Below the pieces are notes generated by a model. It saw only the letters and a list, made by a program, of their open reading frames with translations, did not search any database and was not told the origin of the DNA. Of a stretch of DNA of 64,000 nucleotides, positions 1 to 9,280 are shown one piece after another. Within the stretch, counting starts at the first letter, position 1, and every line of letters begins with the position of its first letter. Source of the DNA: Mesostigma viride (lineage: Eukaryota > Streptophyta > Mesostigmatophyceae > Mesostigmatales > Mesostigmataceae); contig RPFO01001885.1 of assembly GCA_009746045.1 (NCBI GenBank), positions 217,657 through 281,656 on the forward strand, in the 5' to 3' direction. The translations under genes and the position numbers were made by a program.

Positions 1-2689
1 AGTCGTTGTTGGGGCAGTTGTGCCGTGCGTGCCCTCGTTGGAAGCACCTCAGGCACCTTATGGACCCCCCAGGGTTGCCAGGCTGGTTGTTGTTGTGTTG
101 TTGTTGTTGTTGTTTCCCTGCTGGGACCGGTTCTGGCCCTGCTGGGACCTGTTGTTGTTGTTGTTTTGGCCCTGTTGGGACCTGTTGTTATTGTTGCCCT
201 GCTGGGACCTGTTGTTGTTGTTGTTGTTGTTGTTGTTGGGGTTGCCATGCAGGGGCACACGGTGCCACGTGTTGCCACGCCCCTGAGAGCCACTGCCCCC
301 TTGGTGGGAGGACTTGTGGGTCTTGGGTGCCCCCCCTGGCTGGCCTGCCCCTTGCGTTTGTGGCCTTGGACACCCTGGACCTTGGGGTCCTGGGCCTGGT
401 TGTTGCCAGTACCCAGGGGGTCCACTGCCTCCTCGATATAGAGCATGGCAGCTCTGAAGTTGTCCCAGAGGGACTTGAGGCCTGTAAGCAGGGTAGCCAG
501 GACAGAAGGTTGCAAATTAGCTTTTGTTAGCCAGGTGTGGATGAGATACCTTGGTTGGAGCTTGAGAAGCTCAAGGTCTTTCTCAATCATTACCCTGTAT
601 GTTTTTGCATCCCCAGAGAGGTTATTCTTGTTCACCTTATATGCAGCAAGCCAGTTGAAACGTTCTACTGCTTCCATGTGGTTATTGGTAAGCACTAGCT
701 GTTTCAGATCAGTGATAAAGGTAGGCCACTGTTCAATGGCTGCTTCAGGTGTCAGGGTACGTTCCTGATAGGTTTGAATCAATGCTCTGATTGCAGGAGA
801 TGATTGATGGAATGTGGAGGAGGCCCTGAGAGCCTTAAACTGATGTCTAAGGTTAAGACCTTCCATCCCATACTCCAAAGCAAAAACAAATTGCTTAGCT
901 TGTTCAACAGTGTGACCCTCAGGCAAGCCAGCAATATTGATTTTGGATTCCTTTTTATGAGGGTTAAACACACCTGTGAGAGGGGGGTTGGCCCTCAAGA
1001 AGCTGTCGGTTGCTTGTTGCAGGCGGGTGGGGTCCAGGTTGATGGTCCCCCGCTCATACCGCGACATCAGGGCGCGCAGGCCCTCGACAGTTTGCAGCTG
1101 GTTAGCTGTTAACTGCTGATCTTGCAACGAGGCCAGCTGGGCCTGGAGAATGGCGAGCTGTTCCAGGACATCCCCGCTCCTTGGGGGGGCCTCAGCAGGC
1201 CTGTTGGGTGCCTGTGGCACCTCTGCACCTCCCCCCAGGGCCTCCTGGGGTCCTGGCCACCCCCCCTGGTTTGGGAGGGGGCCCCAACCCACAGGGCGAA
1301 CCTGGGGTGGTGGGGGAGGGGGAGGGGGGTCATGGTGGCCCTGGGGGAGCCCGGGGGTGTCCGGGTAACCCCACTGGGTCCAGCCCCATCGGTGGAGGGG
1401 CGGGCAGGGGTGTCTGCCTCTGCTCTCCTCCTGGCCTCCTCCCGCATGAGACGCTTCATCTCCTTGCGTACCTCATGCTCCCGGAGGGCTGCCTGAAAAG
1501 CAGCCTCATCCTCGGGTATGTCAGGGAGTGGTTCTCCCATGATCATAGCAGGCCGGACTGGACAGTCCGCCTCTTTGCCCTTCCTCGCGCCCAGGGCCAG
1601 CAGTCCCTCCTTGTACTGCAGGGGTTGGGGGGGAGAGGGTTTCTTGCTGGTGGTTTCCAGCGGGGGGGCTTCTTCAGCTACCACCCCATGTTTGGCCAAG
1701 ATGGCCTCCGTGACCCTGGCTTGGGTGATGGAGGACATGGTTTTAAAGTGTGCTGACCGAGCAAGCTCGGCCAGGTCTTGACTGTCCGCATAGTGCATGG
1801 GATAGTCAGCATTTTTTAAGAGGTCACGTAACCGCTGGGTGGCCTCGCGGTACGCGTCCGCCATCGCCTGGTGGGTAGCCAGGCGACGGGCGGCTTCCTC
1901 TTCATATTCTTGCCGCTTAGCGGCGAGCCGAAAAGCCGCCTCTCGGCGGACCTCTCGGTCCCGCTGCCGCTCTCGGCGTTCTTCATTTGCCACCAGCGCG
2001 GCCTGCTCGACCGCCAGGAGCGCTGGGGTAAGATTGATCTCAGTCTCCCCATCGGGGAGACTGGCAGTGTCGGATACCTCATCGTCGGACATTGGTTGTC
2101 CGGCGATGGGTTCCACAGGTTTTCGCACCACCCGTGCGAGTTTAATACTCTCCATGTCCTTCTTCTTGCGAAGAAGGGACGCAGAGGGTCGCCCAAACGT
2201 TAGCTCAATGTGGTTATGTCCCTGGGCGAAAGGGACATTAAGGTTTGATGTGGCGGGACGAAAGGTAATCGTCCCGTCCGGTGCCACCGAGGCCGTCTGA
2301 CGGGGCATACGCTCCCGAAGAGATGGCAACGTGGGGCCGGACTGTGGAGCCTCAGTGGGGTTTACCACCGAGGTCTCCGCAGCCATGGCCGCGCCAGCCG
2401 TGGTTGCGGCTGGGGCGGCCGCCGGAGTCGAGGGTAAGCCGGTCTCCCCGGGGGGAGCCGTCTCGGCCTCCGGCCTCGCAGGGGAGGGGGGTAGGTCGGT
2501 CGGCTTTGCAGCCGCCGTCCCCTCGTCCTGGCAACCATTGTGAGTCTTTTTGTTCTTTTTCTTTTTCTTGGAAATGGCCGCATCGCCAGCCGGCTTCTTG
2601 TTGTTGTCTCTGGGCATCCGCCGATCCTGCCCATCATCATCCTCGTTGTAGGAAAGCTTCTTAGCGACAGTCTTGTTCGTGATAGCCAT
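1..2689 (-). pseudogene. Gag-like polyprotein with CCHC zinc knuckle, frameshifted, runs off left edge
   Basis: The minus-strand frame starts with an ATG at 2689 and runs to 1109. Its first half is lysine-rich, then Ala/Pro-rich, followed by an Arg/Glu/Ala coiled-coil stretch at about residues 215-300. Between about 1440 and 1300, in a proline-rich linker full of C runs, the coding signal moves to a second frame that stays open to base 1. That frame has a helical capsid-like stretch (about 1150-470), a Gln/Asn/Thr-rich linker encoded by a GTT repeat, and a CX2CX4HX4C zinc knuckle at 14-55 (C-L-R-C, H, C). The layout of basic N-terminus, helical core and CCHC knuckle is that of retrotransposon Gag, so protease and RT would lie left of the window. 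I see no obvious LTR or primer-binding site to the right of the ATG. The frame change may be decay, an assembly indel, or a real frameshift. Family (Copia or Gypsy) is unresolved. Confidence 0.6.
88..240. repeat. GTT/AAC trinucleotide repeat inside the Gag-like frame
   Basis: Runs of GTT, interrupted by GC-rich spacers containing CCCTGCTGGGACC, occupy this stretch. On the minus strand they encode homopolymeric Gln, Asn or Thr tracts depending on frame, just upstream of the zinc knuckle. Several open frames on both strands here are simply products of the repeat. Confidence 0.85.
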
Positions 2690-3115
2690 GGTAGCAAATA
2701 AAATTCAAGTTAGAATGCGGTGGGATATATTGCTTGAGAACACTGAAGGCTTGGAGCAATGAATTGCTTGGTTCATTAGAAAATAGGTTTACCCTTTATC
2801 AACGTTCCTCTCACCGGCTGCGCCGCCAGTGACCGTTGGGTGCAGACCGTTGGCCCGAGGCCGCACGATGACAGGTAGCTGCCTAGTCACTGCATCGTGC
2901 GATCACAAATCAATGCACGCTGCAGTACGGTCCCTATCTAGGATACTCTAGTACCGTCCAATGACAGGACACTACGTATACTGGGTACTGACATCTGTCA
3001 CGTACCTCAGTACCCAAAGTACCTATCTAGGGAAACGTATGCGACTCGACTAGCATCCCTATCTGCATAGCCCACGTGGTATTTATATTCACATACCAAC
3101 GTGGGTTTACAAGGC
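2690..3115. other. Non-coding stretch with hairpins between the Gag-like ORF and the virus-like block
   Basis: No ORF is supported here. A 9-bp perfect stem, CGCACGATG/CATCGTGCG, encloses a 22-base loop at 2862-2901. A second near-perfect inverted pair, CCCACGT..GGTAT against ATACC..ACGTGGG, lies at 3071-3105 just beyond the 3' end of the next minus-strand ORF, where it could act as a terminator-like hairpin. The segment CCTATCTAGG occurs twice (about 2931 and 3021). The stretch might hold the junction between the retroelement and the viral insertion, but I see no LTR ends or target duplication. Confidence 0.4.
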
Positions 3116-3529
3116 TTATTCATACGTTGTATTCACAATGCCTTTGAGACTTAGTCTACAGCAAAGCATGGAGACTAACTGGTAAGGTTCATTTAGAGTG
3201 AGATCGTCGACTAAAGTAGTCCCTGATTTAAAATAGGAATACCCATTCACGACGAGACTGTAAGCAAGTTCCGATGGGTCGCTTGCGGTCTCGTCGTCGT
3301 AATTGTCTCCGAGTCGCACATTTGTCGGCTGGCTCGGGTAGAAAATTTTGAATCCGTCGACAACGAGTGACTCATCGAATGGATGTGAAGTGCCAAGAAG
3401 TAACGTAACGCTAGCTTGAAGCCCATCTATGTCTGTTTCGATGTTAGAAACACGCTCCTCCATTTCAGGGTCGAGCGTTAACCCGGTGGCGAGATTGGTC
3501 GGTCTGCTCAATGTTGTTAGAACGACCAT
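3116..3529 (-). CDS. Hypothetical virus-like protein, 137 aa
   Basis: The ATG lies at 3529, back to back with the plus-strand ORF at 3554, leaving a 24-bp divergent gap. I do not recognise the protein. Residues about 20-45 form a short heptad-like segment (EMEERVSNIETDIDGLQ), of the sort seen at the trimerising base of fibre or tail proteins. The rest is rich in Asp, Ser, Tyr and Val with no catalytic motif. Its position next to the packaging ATPase module suggests a small structural protein of a polinton-like virus, but that is inference from context only. The ORF is intact. Confidence 0.5.
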   Translation of the reverse strand: MVVLTTLSRPTNLATGLTLDPEMEERVSNIETDIDGLQASVTLLLGTSHPFDESLVVDGFKIFYPSQPTNVRLGDNYDDETASDPSELAYSLVVNGYSYFKSGTTLVDDLTLNEPYQLVSMLCCRLSLKGIVNTTYE

Positions 3530-3553
3530 TTATTATCTACCTAGAATATAAAC
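3530..3553. promoter_or_regulatory. Divergent intergenic region
   Basis: The AT-rich 24-bp gap separates the two opposite start codons at 3529 and 3554 and contains ATTTATTATC and AATATAAAC. Any promoter serving both genes must sit in or overlap this gap. No motif matches the TCTGAACAT element found elsewhere in the block. Confidence 0.3.
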
Positions 3554-4081
3554 ATGGCCTCTGAGGCTTCAGAGACCCCAACGAGCTACCAAGACGAAAC
3601 CTTCGCCGAGACGCGGGAAGAGCAGGTTGACCTGGTCAAGACAATTCGAAAGGGACAACCGCTGAATGATGAACAGAAAAAAGCCCTTCGCGACAAAATG
3701 AGGGTTTACCAGCAACGCGCAAAAGCCGAGAGGGAGAAGAGACGAAACGAGGAAAAGGAGGCAGAGATAACGAAACGAAAGGTCCTTGCAAAGGAATTGG
3801 AGATTCAGCGGCAAAGGCTAGTCGAACTCGAGCTGCAAGAAGCCCGCAACAAATCGCGGATTGAACGCCTTCTCGCTGAAGATTCAGTCGCCTCAACCCC
3901 CGCCGACACGCCAAAACCAAGACGGGGTCGAAAGCCCAAGGAGACAGAGCCGGACTCTCCGCCACCCCCGATCAAGACCCGACAGCTCCCACCTCCACCA
4001 CCGCCACCTGTCGCGATGACGCCATACGAGATGCGCATGGCCGCCATCCGCGCGTCTCTCCTTGCTAGTCTGGACGATTAA
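3554..4081 (+). CDS. Coiled-coil, proline-rich hypothetical protein, 175 aa
   Basis: The ORF is intact from ATG to TAA and ends 12 bp before the ATPase ORF, consistent with a compact viral transcription unit. Residues about 20-105 are almost entirely Lys/Arg/Glu/Gln and predict a long charged coiled coil. They are followed by a basic AT-hook-like KPRRGRKPKE segment (about 123-132) and a polyproline tract (about 138-153). The C-terminus returns to a short helix (MTPYEMRMAAIRASLL). A similar PYEMR phrase appears near the C-terminal part of the replication gene at about 9660. No family is recognised; a DNA-binding scaffold or packaging partner is one guess from composition. Confidence 0.55.
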   Translation: MASEASETPTSYQDETFAETREEQVDLVKTIRKGQPLNDEQKKALRDKMRVYQQRAKAEREKRRNEEKEAEITKRKVLAKELEIQRQRLVELELQEARNKSRIERLLAEDSVASTPADTPKPRRGRKPKETEPDSPPPPIKTRQLPPPPPPPVAMTPYEMRMAAIRASLLASLDD

Positions 4082-4093
4082 AATGTCTTCAGA

Positions 4094-4978
4094 ATGATAA
4101 TGGCTATCATCGAAGAGCGACGAATTCATTCACTTGAGAACAAAGACATCAAGCAACGATACGCCCCACAGCGTACTGCTCCACCGAATATGCCGAGTCT
4201 TCATTTCATCGCAAACTTCTGCGGAGCTCGACGGTCTGGGAAAACTACATCGGCAGTCAACATGGCGAAGGCTTACTTTGCTAAAAACTCATTCGACAAG
4301 CTGTACCTCATTTCAGGGAGTGCCCACACGGAGCCAAAATACAATGAGCTCCCGGAACCAGCTATGACGATGGAAGTCTACTCTAACCTGGCATTCGATG
4401 GGATGATAGATCATATAAAGTCTGACCTCCACGAATACGAGAGGTACAAGGACAATCTCAAGGTCTGGGAAACGTTCAAACGCGAATACGTGGATGGGAA
4501 AAAAAACGCAGAACTCATGGACCTCTCCATGTACCTACGCCTTGATGCAATGAACTGGGATAAACCTGCGACAAGGTTCGAGCACGGTCCTCCTTCGTCG
4601 CTCATTCTGATAGACGACATGCAAGGCAGTGCCCTCTATCAGAGCTCTAGCAAAAACGCTGTTGCGGCTTTCGCGTTCAAACACAGACACTTCCTCACGA
4701 GCATGATTTTCCTGACACAGGCGTACACAAGCGGTGGCGTACCACGAGCAGTGCGAGCGAATATATCGTTTCTTGCGCTGTTCAGAACGAAGGACCATCG
4801 AGCCGCGCGACAGATCGCGGAAGAGAGCGCGGGGGCTGTGGCGCCGGACGAGTTTCTCGCGCTATGGGACCACGCCGTCAAGGACGATCCTCACGACTTC
4901 TTCGCTGTCGACTTCGACCAGCGCGACCCGAAAAAAATGTTTCGTCGAAACTTCAATACATTTCTCTCGATAAAATAA
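4094..4978 (+). CDS. A32-like DNA packaging ATPase, 294 aa
   Basis: This is an FtsK/HerA-superfamily P-loop ATPase of the type that drives DNA into capsids of polinton-like viruses, virophages and nucleocytoplasmic large DNA viruses. Residues 44-51 (GARRSGKT) form Walker A. Residues 170-175 (LILIDD) form Walker B. A downstream strand ending LTQ, near residue 208, is in the position of the sensor motif, followed by an Arg-rich segment. The length is normal for the family (about 220-300 aa) and the frame is uninterrupted. The ATG at 4094 has a second in-frame ATG two codons later, and either could be used. This is the strongest virus-hallmark gene in the window. Together with the recombinase and primase-helicase it marks an integrated virus-like element rather than a host gene. 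Confidence 0.85.
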   Translation: MIMAIIEERRIHSLENKDIKQRYAPQRTAPPNMPSLHFIANFCGARRSGKTTSAVNMAKAYFAKNSFDKLYLISGSAHTEPKYNELPEPAMTMEVYSNLAFDGMIDHIKSDLHEYERYKDNLKVWETFKREYVDGKKNAELMDLSMYLRLDAMNWDKPATRFEHGPPSSLILIDDMQGSALYQSSSKNAVAAFAFKHRHFLTSMIFLTQAYTSGGVPRAVRANISFLALFRTKDHRAARQIAEESAGAVAPDEFLALWDHAVKDDPHDFFAVDFDQRDPKKMFRRNFNTFLSIK

Positions 4979-5000
4979 TTTTCTCTGAACATGATATACT
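4979..5000 (+). promoter_or_regulatory. Candidate promoter motif TCTGAACAT-TATAC, copy 1
   Basis: TCTGAACAT (4984-4992) followed by GATATAC lies directly upstream of the ATG at 5001. The same arrangement occurs upstream of the primase ORF at 6756-6773. Two copies at two gene starts suggest a viral promoter element, not proven. Confidence 0.35.
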
Positions 5001-5495
5001 ATGGATATTCCGTCCATCAAACGATACGCAGGCGCCGAGAAGGAGTACGTGTTGGACACCCAAGCACTCCTCCGATATTGTTCGGGTTCTCGACTGGGGC
5101 AGAAAACTCTAGAACGTGTCGTCAGGATCCTTCAAGAAGCAGGCCACCACGACACGATTCCGTCCACCTGTCACGACATGAGCCCCGAAATCCGATTGGC
5201 CATCCTCGCCTTGGTGGGCGATCGCAGGCGTCCACGTGGGCGCTCACCCTCCAAAACGGAAAAACGACACGAACCGAAACGGCCTCGAGGGCGCCCAAGG
5301 ATCCACCCCGTAGGGTATAAAAAGCCTCGAGCCAAAAAATTGTCTCATGTTCAGTCATCAGATGACGGTGACCGTAGAGGAGCGTCGCGAGCAATGGCGA
5401 CGGGCCCAGGCGAAGAGGCGAGCAATCGCCCGCGACCAGACGAACTGCATCTCGGCGAAAAGCAAGGTCAAGAAGGGCGTCTGGAATCCCAGTGA
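5001..5495 (+). CDS. AT-hook-like hypothetical protein, 164 aa
   Basis: The ATG lies 8 bp after the TCTGAACAT-TATAC motif. Residues 1-75 look like a small helical domain, and residues about 75-115 are very basic and contain RPRGRPRIHP, an AT-hook-like minor-groove binding signature. The last roughly 50 residues overlap the recombinase ORF (5347-5495) in another frame and are low in complexity, so the true C-terminus may be near 5350. I do not know a family for it. From composition it should bind DNA, perhaps as a partner of the recombinase that follows. Confidence 0.5.
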   Translation: MDIPSIKRYAGAEKEYVLDTQALLRYCSGSRLGQKTLERVVRILQEAGHHDTIPSTCHDMSPEIRLAILALVGDRRRPRGRSPSKTEKRHEPKRPRGRPRIHPVGYKKPRAKKLSHVQSSDDGDRRGASRAMATGPGEEASNRPRPDELHLGEKQGQEGRLESQ

Positions 5496-6609
5496 TCGAT
5501 GGATCGCAAATAACCCCGAGTGTGCGGAAAAAATCGGCTTGCAGGCGACCTCTCCACCCTCGCCGGAGCCACCGCACCACGAGGAATCGCCTGCGCGAGC
5601 TGGAGGAGGGCGGTACTGGACCTTCGACGAGGCCGTCGCCGCAGCGGAAGCGCGACCAGAGCAGCACGAGCGTGGCAGGCCATCGAAGGAGCGCGGGGCG
5701 ACTCGCAAGACCGCTTTGGGATACATTGGCAGGATGCGGGTCCTGCTCGACAAACTGGGGTGCTCGCAGTACGAGTCCGTTGATTGCCTTGCCGACACAG
5801 CTCGTGTTCTTCGCGTGGTGCACGAGACATCAGAACCCAAGCGCAAGACCCAGCACTCGAAGGACGACGCCTGGAGGGAGAATGAGAAGCAGCTCCTCGG
5901 GGTCATCAACGGCGTGAACCGAATGATGCCGCCCGAGAAGAGGCTCCCAAGTCACGTTACGGACGCGTACACTGCTCGCGTCAGGGAGCTGAAGGTTGGT
6001 GACCTGGACAGACGGTTTGACCGTGCCGAGAACAAGCCGCTGAGGTACACGTACGAACAGCTCCAGAAGATCGCCAAAGCAGAGTACGAAGCCGATCCCA
6101 CGTCCGACGCCGCGCTCATGGGCTTGATCTATCTCTCGGGTGAAGATCTACCACCGACGCGTTACAATCACGACCAGATGCGCATCGTCGACTCGGTCGC
6201 TGAGCTAGGACCGCACGAGAACGGCTACATCCCGAGCGAGAGGAGATTCTACATCCAGAATTTCAAAACGCAGCACAGCATGCCAGTTTATGACGTCGTC
6301 ATCCCGAAGAAGTACGGAAAGCTCATCAAAGCGTTAGATGCCCGTGCTAAGGCTGGACAGAAATTCCTTTTCGAATCAGAGCCTGGCATTCCGATCAAAC
6401 ACGAGCTCTACAGCGCCCGTTACAACCGGATTTACGGAGGCATCGACGCCACGCGACAAGCATACATCACTCGTTTCCTGAAGGGCGCTTCATTTAAGAA
6501 ACGTAAATGGGCTGGCGACATGATGGGCCATGACGTACTGACAGGAGCCGTTTACGAGAGGCAGGGTGGCGAGACTGGCGGACGTCGGCTGAGGCCGAGG
6601 AAAAGGTAG
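5347..6609 (+). CDS. Tyrosine recombinase (integrase), 420 aa
   Basis: The C-terminal half carries the tyrosine recombinase signature. An Arg lies in PPTRYN (about 6151-6168), with a Lys in the following beta hairpin (NFKTQH). A second Arg is in ATRQAYIT (codon 6454), the His of MGH is at 6529-6531, and the nucleophile Tyr of AVYER is at 6553-6555. The N-terminal third is basic, with an AT-hook-like ERGRPSKERG segment and a helical core-binding domain. Such recombinases serve as integrases in several polinton-like viruses and virophages in place of a retroviral-type integrase. The start at 5347 overlaps the previous ORF by 149 bp. An in-frame ATG at 5362 is the alternative. The frame is intact with a normal length. 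Confidence 0.75.
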   Translation: MFSHQMTVTVEERREQWRRAQAKRRAIARDQTNCISAKSKVKKGVWNPSDRWIANNPECAEKIGLQATSPPSPEPPHHEESPARAGGGRYWTFDEAVAAAEARPEQHERGRPSKERGATRKTALGYIGRMRVLLDKLGCSQYESVDCLADTARVLRVVHETSEPKRKTQHSKDDAWRENEKQLLGVINGVNRMMPPEKRLPSHVTDAYTARVRELKVGDLDRRFDRAENKPLRYTYEQLQKIAKAEYEADPTSDAALMGLIYLSGEDLPPTRYNHDQMRIVDSVAELGPHENGYIPSERRFYIQNFKTQHSMPVYDVVIPKKYGKLIKALDARAKAGQKFLFESEPGIPIKHELYSARYNRIYGGIDATRQAYITRFLKGASFKKRKWAGDMMGHDVLTGAVYERQGGETGGRRLRPRKR

Positions 6610-6784
6610 ATAGTTTCCCGTGGGAAATTTTCATGAATGTCGAAAAGGGTATTCTAAACTGCATGCATTATACAGGGAATATAAAAGTTCCATGGGAACA
6701 TTTTTATCGAGGGTCGAGGTTCGAGGGGTTATTCTTTAATCGAAACTTTTTTTTTTCTGAACATACGGTATACAACCTTCCAGA
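6610..6784. promoter_or_regulatory. Intergenic region with candidate promoter motif, copy 2
   Basis: TCTGAACAT (6756-6764) plus GTATAC (6768-6773), behind a T-tract of about 10, precedes the primase ORF. Short dyads TTTCCC-GT-GGGAAA (about 6616-6629) and GTTCC..GGAAC lie just after the recombinase stop and could terminate or punctuate transcription. Confidence 0.35.
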
Positions 6785-8344
6785 ATGGTCTCGAACCTCA
6801 ACCTGCATGACGACACGGTCGCCCGACACGACGTAACCGACAAGCCGACACGATTCGATTCCTCGTGGGAGATCTCCCACGGGAATAAAGGCGGACTCTC
6901 CCACGACAATCCACACTCTTGCGCTCACACAACCTCTAAGATGTCGACCGCCGCGGAATTTGTTCCTCTGTGGTTCGCGTCGAAAGATACGCCTTTCTTT
7001 GCTCGGACGCCAGGGGTGATGTACTCGTACGAAGAGGAAAAACCCCAAGACGCTTCGGAGGCGTATGGTCGCTCTCGTGGGATGAAGTACATCATGGCGC
7101 TGAACACGTACAAAAAAACGAACATGTATGCCGCTTTCGGGTGCAGGGAGGACTTGATCAAGACCCACGCGGAGTTATCAACAAGCGATCCGCATTTGCT
7201 AGAAATTCTATCCCCCGACGTGAGCGTCGTCCCATATTTCGATTTTGACTGGGAAACGGAAGAACCCATCGACTACCAGCTGGAGAAGTACGCAAAAGCG
7301 GCCATATCCATGTTCTTCAACGACGTGTACGAGATAAATGTCGAGGAAGAGCGAGATATGCGGGTCCTTATTGGCCATCGCGTCAGGAGCGGCATTTTCA
7401 AGAACTCTGTTCATGTCACGGTGCCGACGATCTACATCCCGACAATGGAGGATCGTGTCAAGATGGGAGAGCTTTTTCAGTCGTTTCTTCTTCAGTGCGC
7501 GATGGATTTATCTTCAGGATATCAGTCTGAGGTGTGCCAGAGACTCGTCAAGTCCCAGCACTCGAAAGAGGATTGGGAGGACATGCACGCGAACGGGAAC
7601 CCGATTGTGGAGAAAACAACTGGCGTTTGGGCGCCTAAACACGACATCAAGTTTTGCTACGATAGAATGATCTATTCGAGGTACCGGGCCTTTCGCATGA
7701 TAGGGATGAAGAAGCGCGGAGACAGCGGCGAGGACGCGTACCTCCGCCCAGTCCCAGGGGGTAGTTCCGACGTCGGCGAATATTTGGTGACTGTCTTCAA
7801 CGAAGAGGGACTGACCCGGCTCCCCCATGTCGATGATGCGGAACTATCCGAAACGAGCCATACAGTGTTTCGAGGGTATGGGAAGACTATCCAACCACCT
7901 CAGGGCCTGGACATCTCGCCATCCATCGAAGCAATGAAAAAGTTTTCGCCTGGATGCAAGTTTATGCGCACAACCTGTAAAGAATCCGATCGAGGTGTCG
8001 CAACGTTCGTCAAGTACTCCGTCGACTCTGTGGATCCGTTATGCAGGATCTGCCTCAAGATACACGACAACAACGGGCCTTATAACCTGCTACTCCCTAA
8101 TGGCGCTGTACAGTACAGATGCCACCAGGACTCACAGCACCGATTCATCGAGATCTCCCCGCCCGTGATGAAGCTCGCGGACTCGGACAAAGTGCCGTTC
8201 ACTCACACGTACTCGTCCGAGAAAATCAGGCCTTTCAGCTGGGATGCGCTTTTAGAGGCCCGCACAAGAGCACCATCCTCGTCCAGTCCAACTGCGGGAC
8301 AGGTAAATCTGAGAGGATTCGTGAACTCGTCAACGAGGCGGTGA
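6785..8344 (+). pseudogene. Archaeo-eukaryotic primase (AEP) half of a viral primase-helicase
   Basis: The frame is open from 6785. An in-frame ATG at 6941 (MSTAAEF) begins the conserved part and is a likely alternative start, since 6785-6940 spans an 18-bp perfect palindrome. AEP catalytic motifs are visible: the DFD metal-binding pair at 7241-7249, an SVH motif (NSVHVTV, about 7405), and a third motif around CYDRMIYSRYRAFRM (about 7660). A Cys/His cluster (CRIC...H...CH...H, about 8043-8145) resembles the zinc ribbon of UL52-type primases. The protein should continue into the helicase, but between about 8255 and 8270 the coding signal jumps to frame 1, so the last roughly 28 codons of this frame are spurious. 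Primase fused to an OBP-type helicase is known from large eukaryotic DNA viruses. Confidence 0.65.
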
Positions 8345-9280
8345 GGAGGGATCCAGGTATTCGCGTGTGCTGCATGGTGGCTAACATCAGCCTGTCCAAG
8401 GAGGAGGATCGCAACTACAAGTCTCTTGGCGAGCGCGGGAGGACGATTGCATGGGAGGACAACGCGTTCCATATCTTGTCCAGTGACCCGAATTTCCGTC
8501 ACTACCTGAGCGGTCAGAAGGGGATGATGTCTGATGACAGGGTGCTGGTCGTTCTTAACAGCATCTTGCGCGTCACAGACCAACCGTTCGATCTCCTCAT
8601 CCTAGACGAAATATATAACACCCTCACCGCGATTTCGCAGGGCCACGTGAAATACAAGCGCGAGGTGTTGAGGAAGTTCATCAGGCTAATTGAGACGTCC
8701 AAGGTCGTGATTGCATTAGACGCTACCGTTACTCGAAAGGTATACGATTTCATAGCGGCCTATCGCGCGGCGGACACTATGGAGGTGGATTGCAACACCT
8801 TCAGGCGCCCTACCAACAGGACTCTGCGATGGGTGGATGTGACATCAGAAAAGAACTGGCGAAAGGTCTGCGTGGACAGGTTTGTTACTGAGTGTCAGAG
8901 GAGGATAGAGGCGGGGGAGAGGATCTTCTGCCCAATGTCTGGAAAAAAAGAGGCCGCCATGGCGTATGAGGTATTAAAAAAATCACGGAGCAGAAAAAGA
9001 GTGGTCGCCTTTACACTAGCCTGACAAGCAAAGAGGATCTAGAGGTTGGTGCGAATGCTGCGTGGGCTGACCTTGACTTTCTGATTTTCAGCCCAACGAT
9101 CACGGTTGGAGTCAGCTACACGGAGCACACGTTCGACAGCATGGTGGGGATGTTCATCAACGGGGATAACTACGCGAGCTACACGACAACCCTCCAGCAA
9201 ATTTTTAGGGTTCGCCATCTAGTCAAGGGAGAGATGGTAATCTTCTACCGAGACGATACTTCGCTCATTAACCGCCCCCA
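8260..9280 (+). pseudogene. UL9/OBP-type superfamily 2 helicase half, frameshifted
   Basis: Frame 1 carries Walker A (SNCGTGKSE, about 8285-8311), the DExx box as LILDEIYN (about 8596-8620) and the ALDAT motif (about 8713-8727). At an A7 run (about 8975-8982) the coding signal moves to frame 3. There IFSPTITVGVSY (about 9083-9120) and a QQIFRVRH motif (about 9197-9220) supply motifs V and VI of the origin-binding-protein helicase family. At about 9277-9286, after a C5 run, it moves again to frame 2. All core helicase motifs are present and in order, so the gene was functional recently or the breaks are sequence errors at homopolymers. Confidence 0.65.

Noticed and set aside
6-530. Plus-strand Cys- and Val-rich ORFs over the GTT repeat
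   Set aside because: They are shadows of the trinucleotide repeat and of the minus-strand Gag-like frame.
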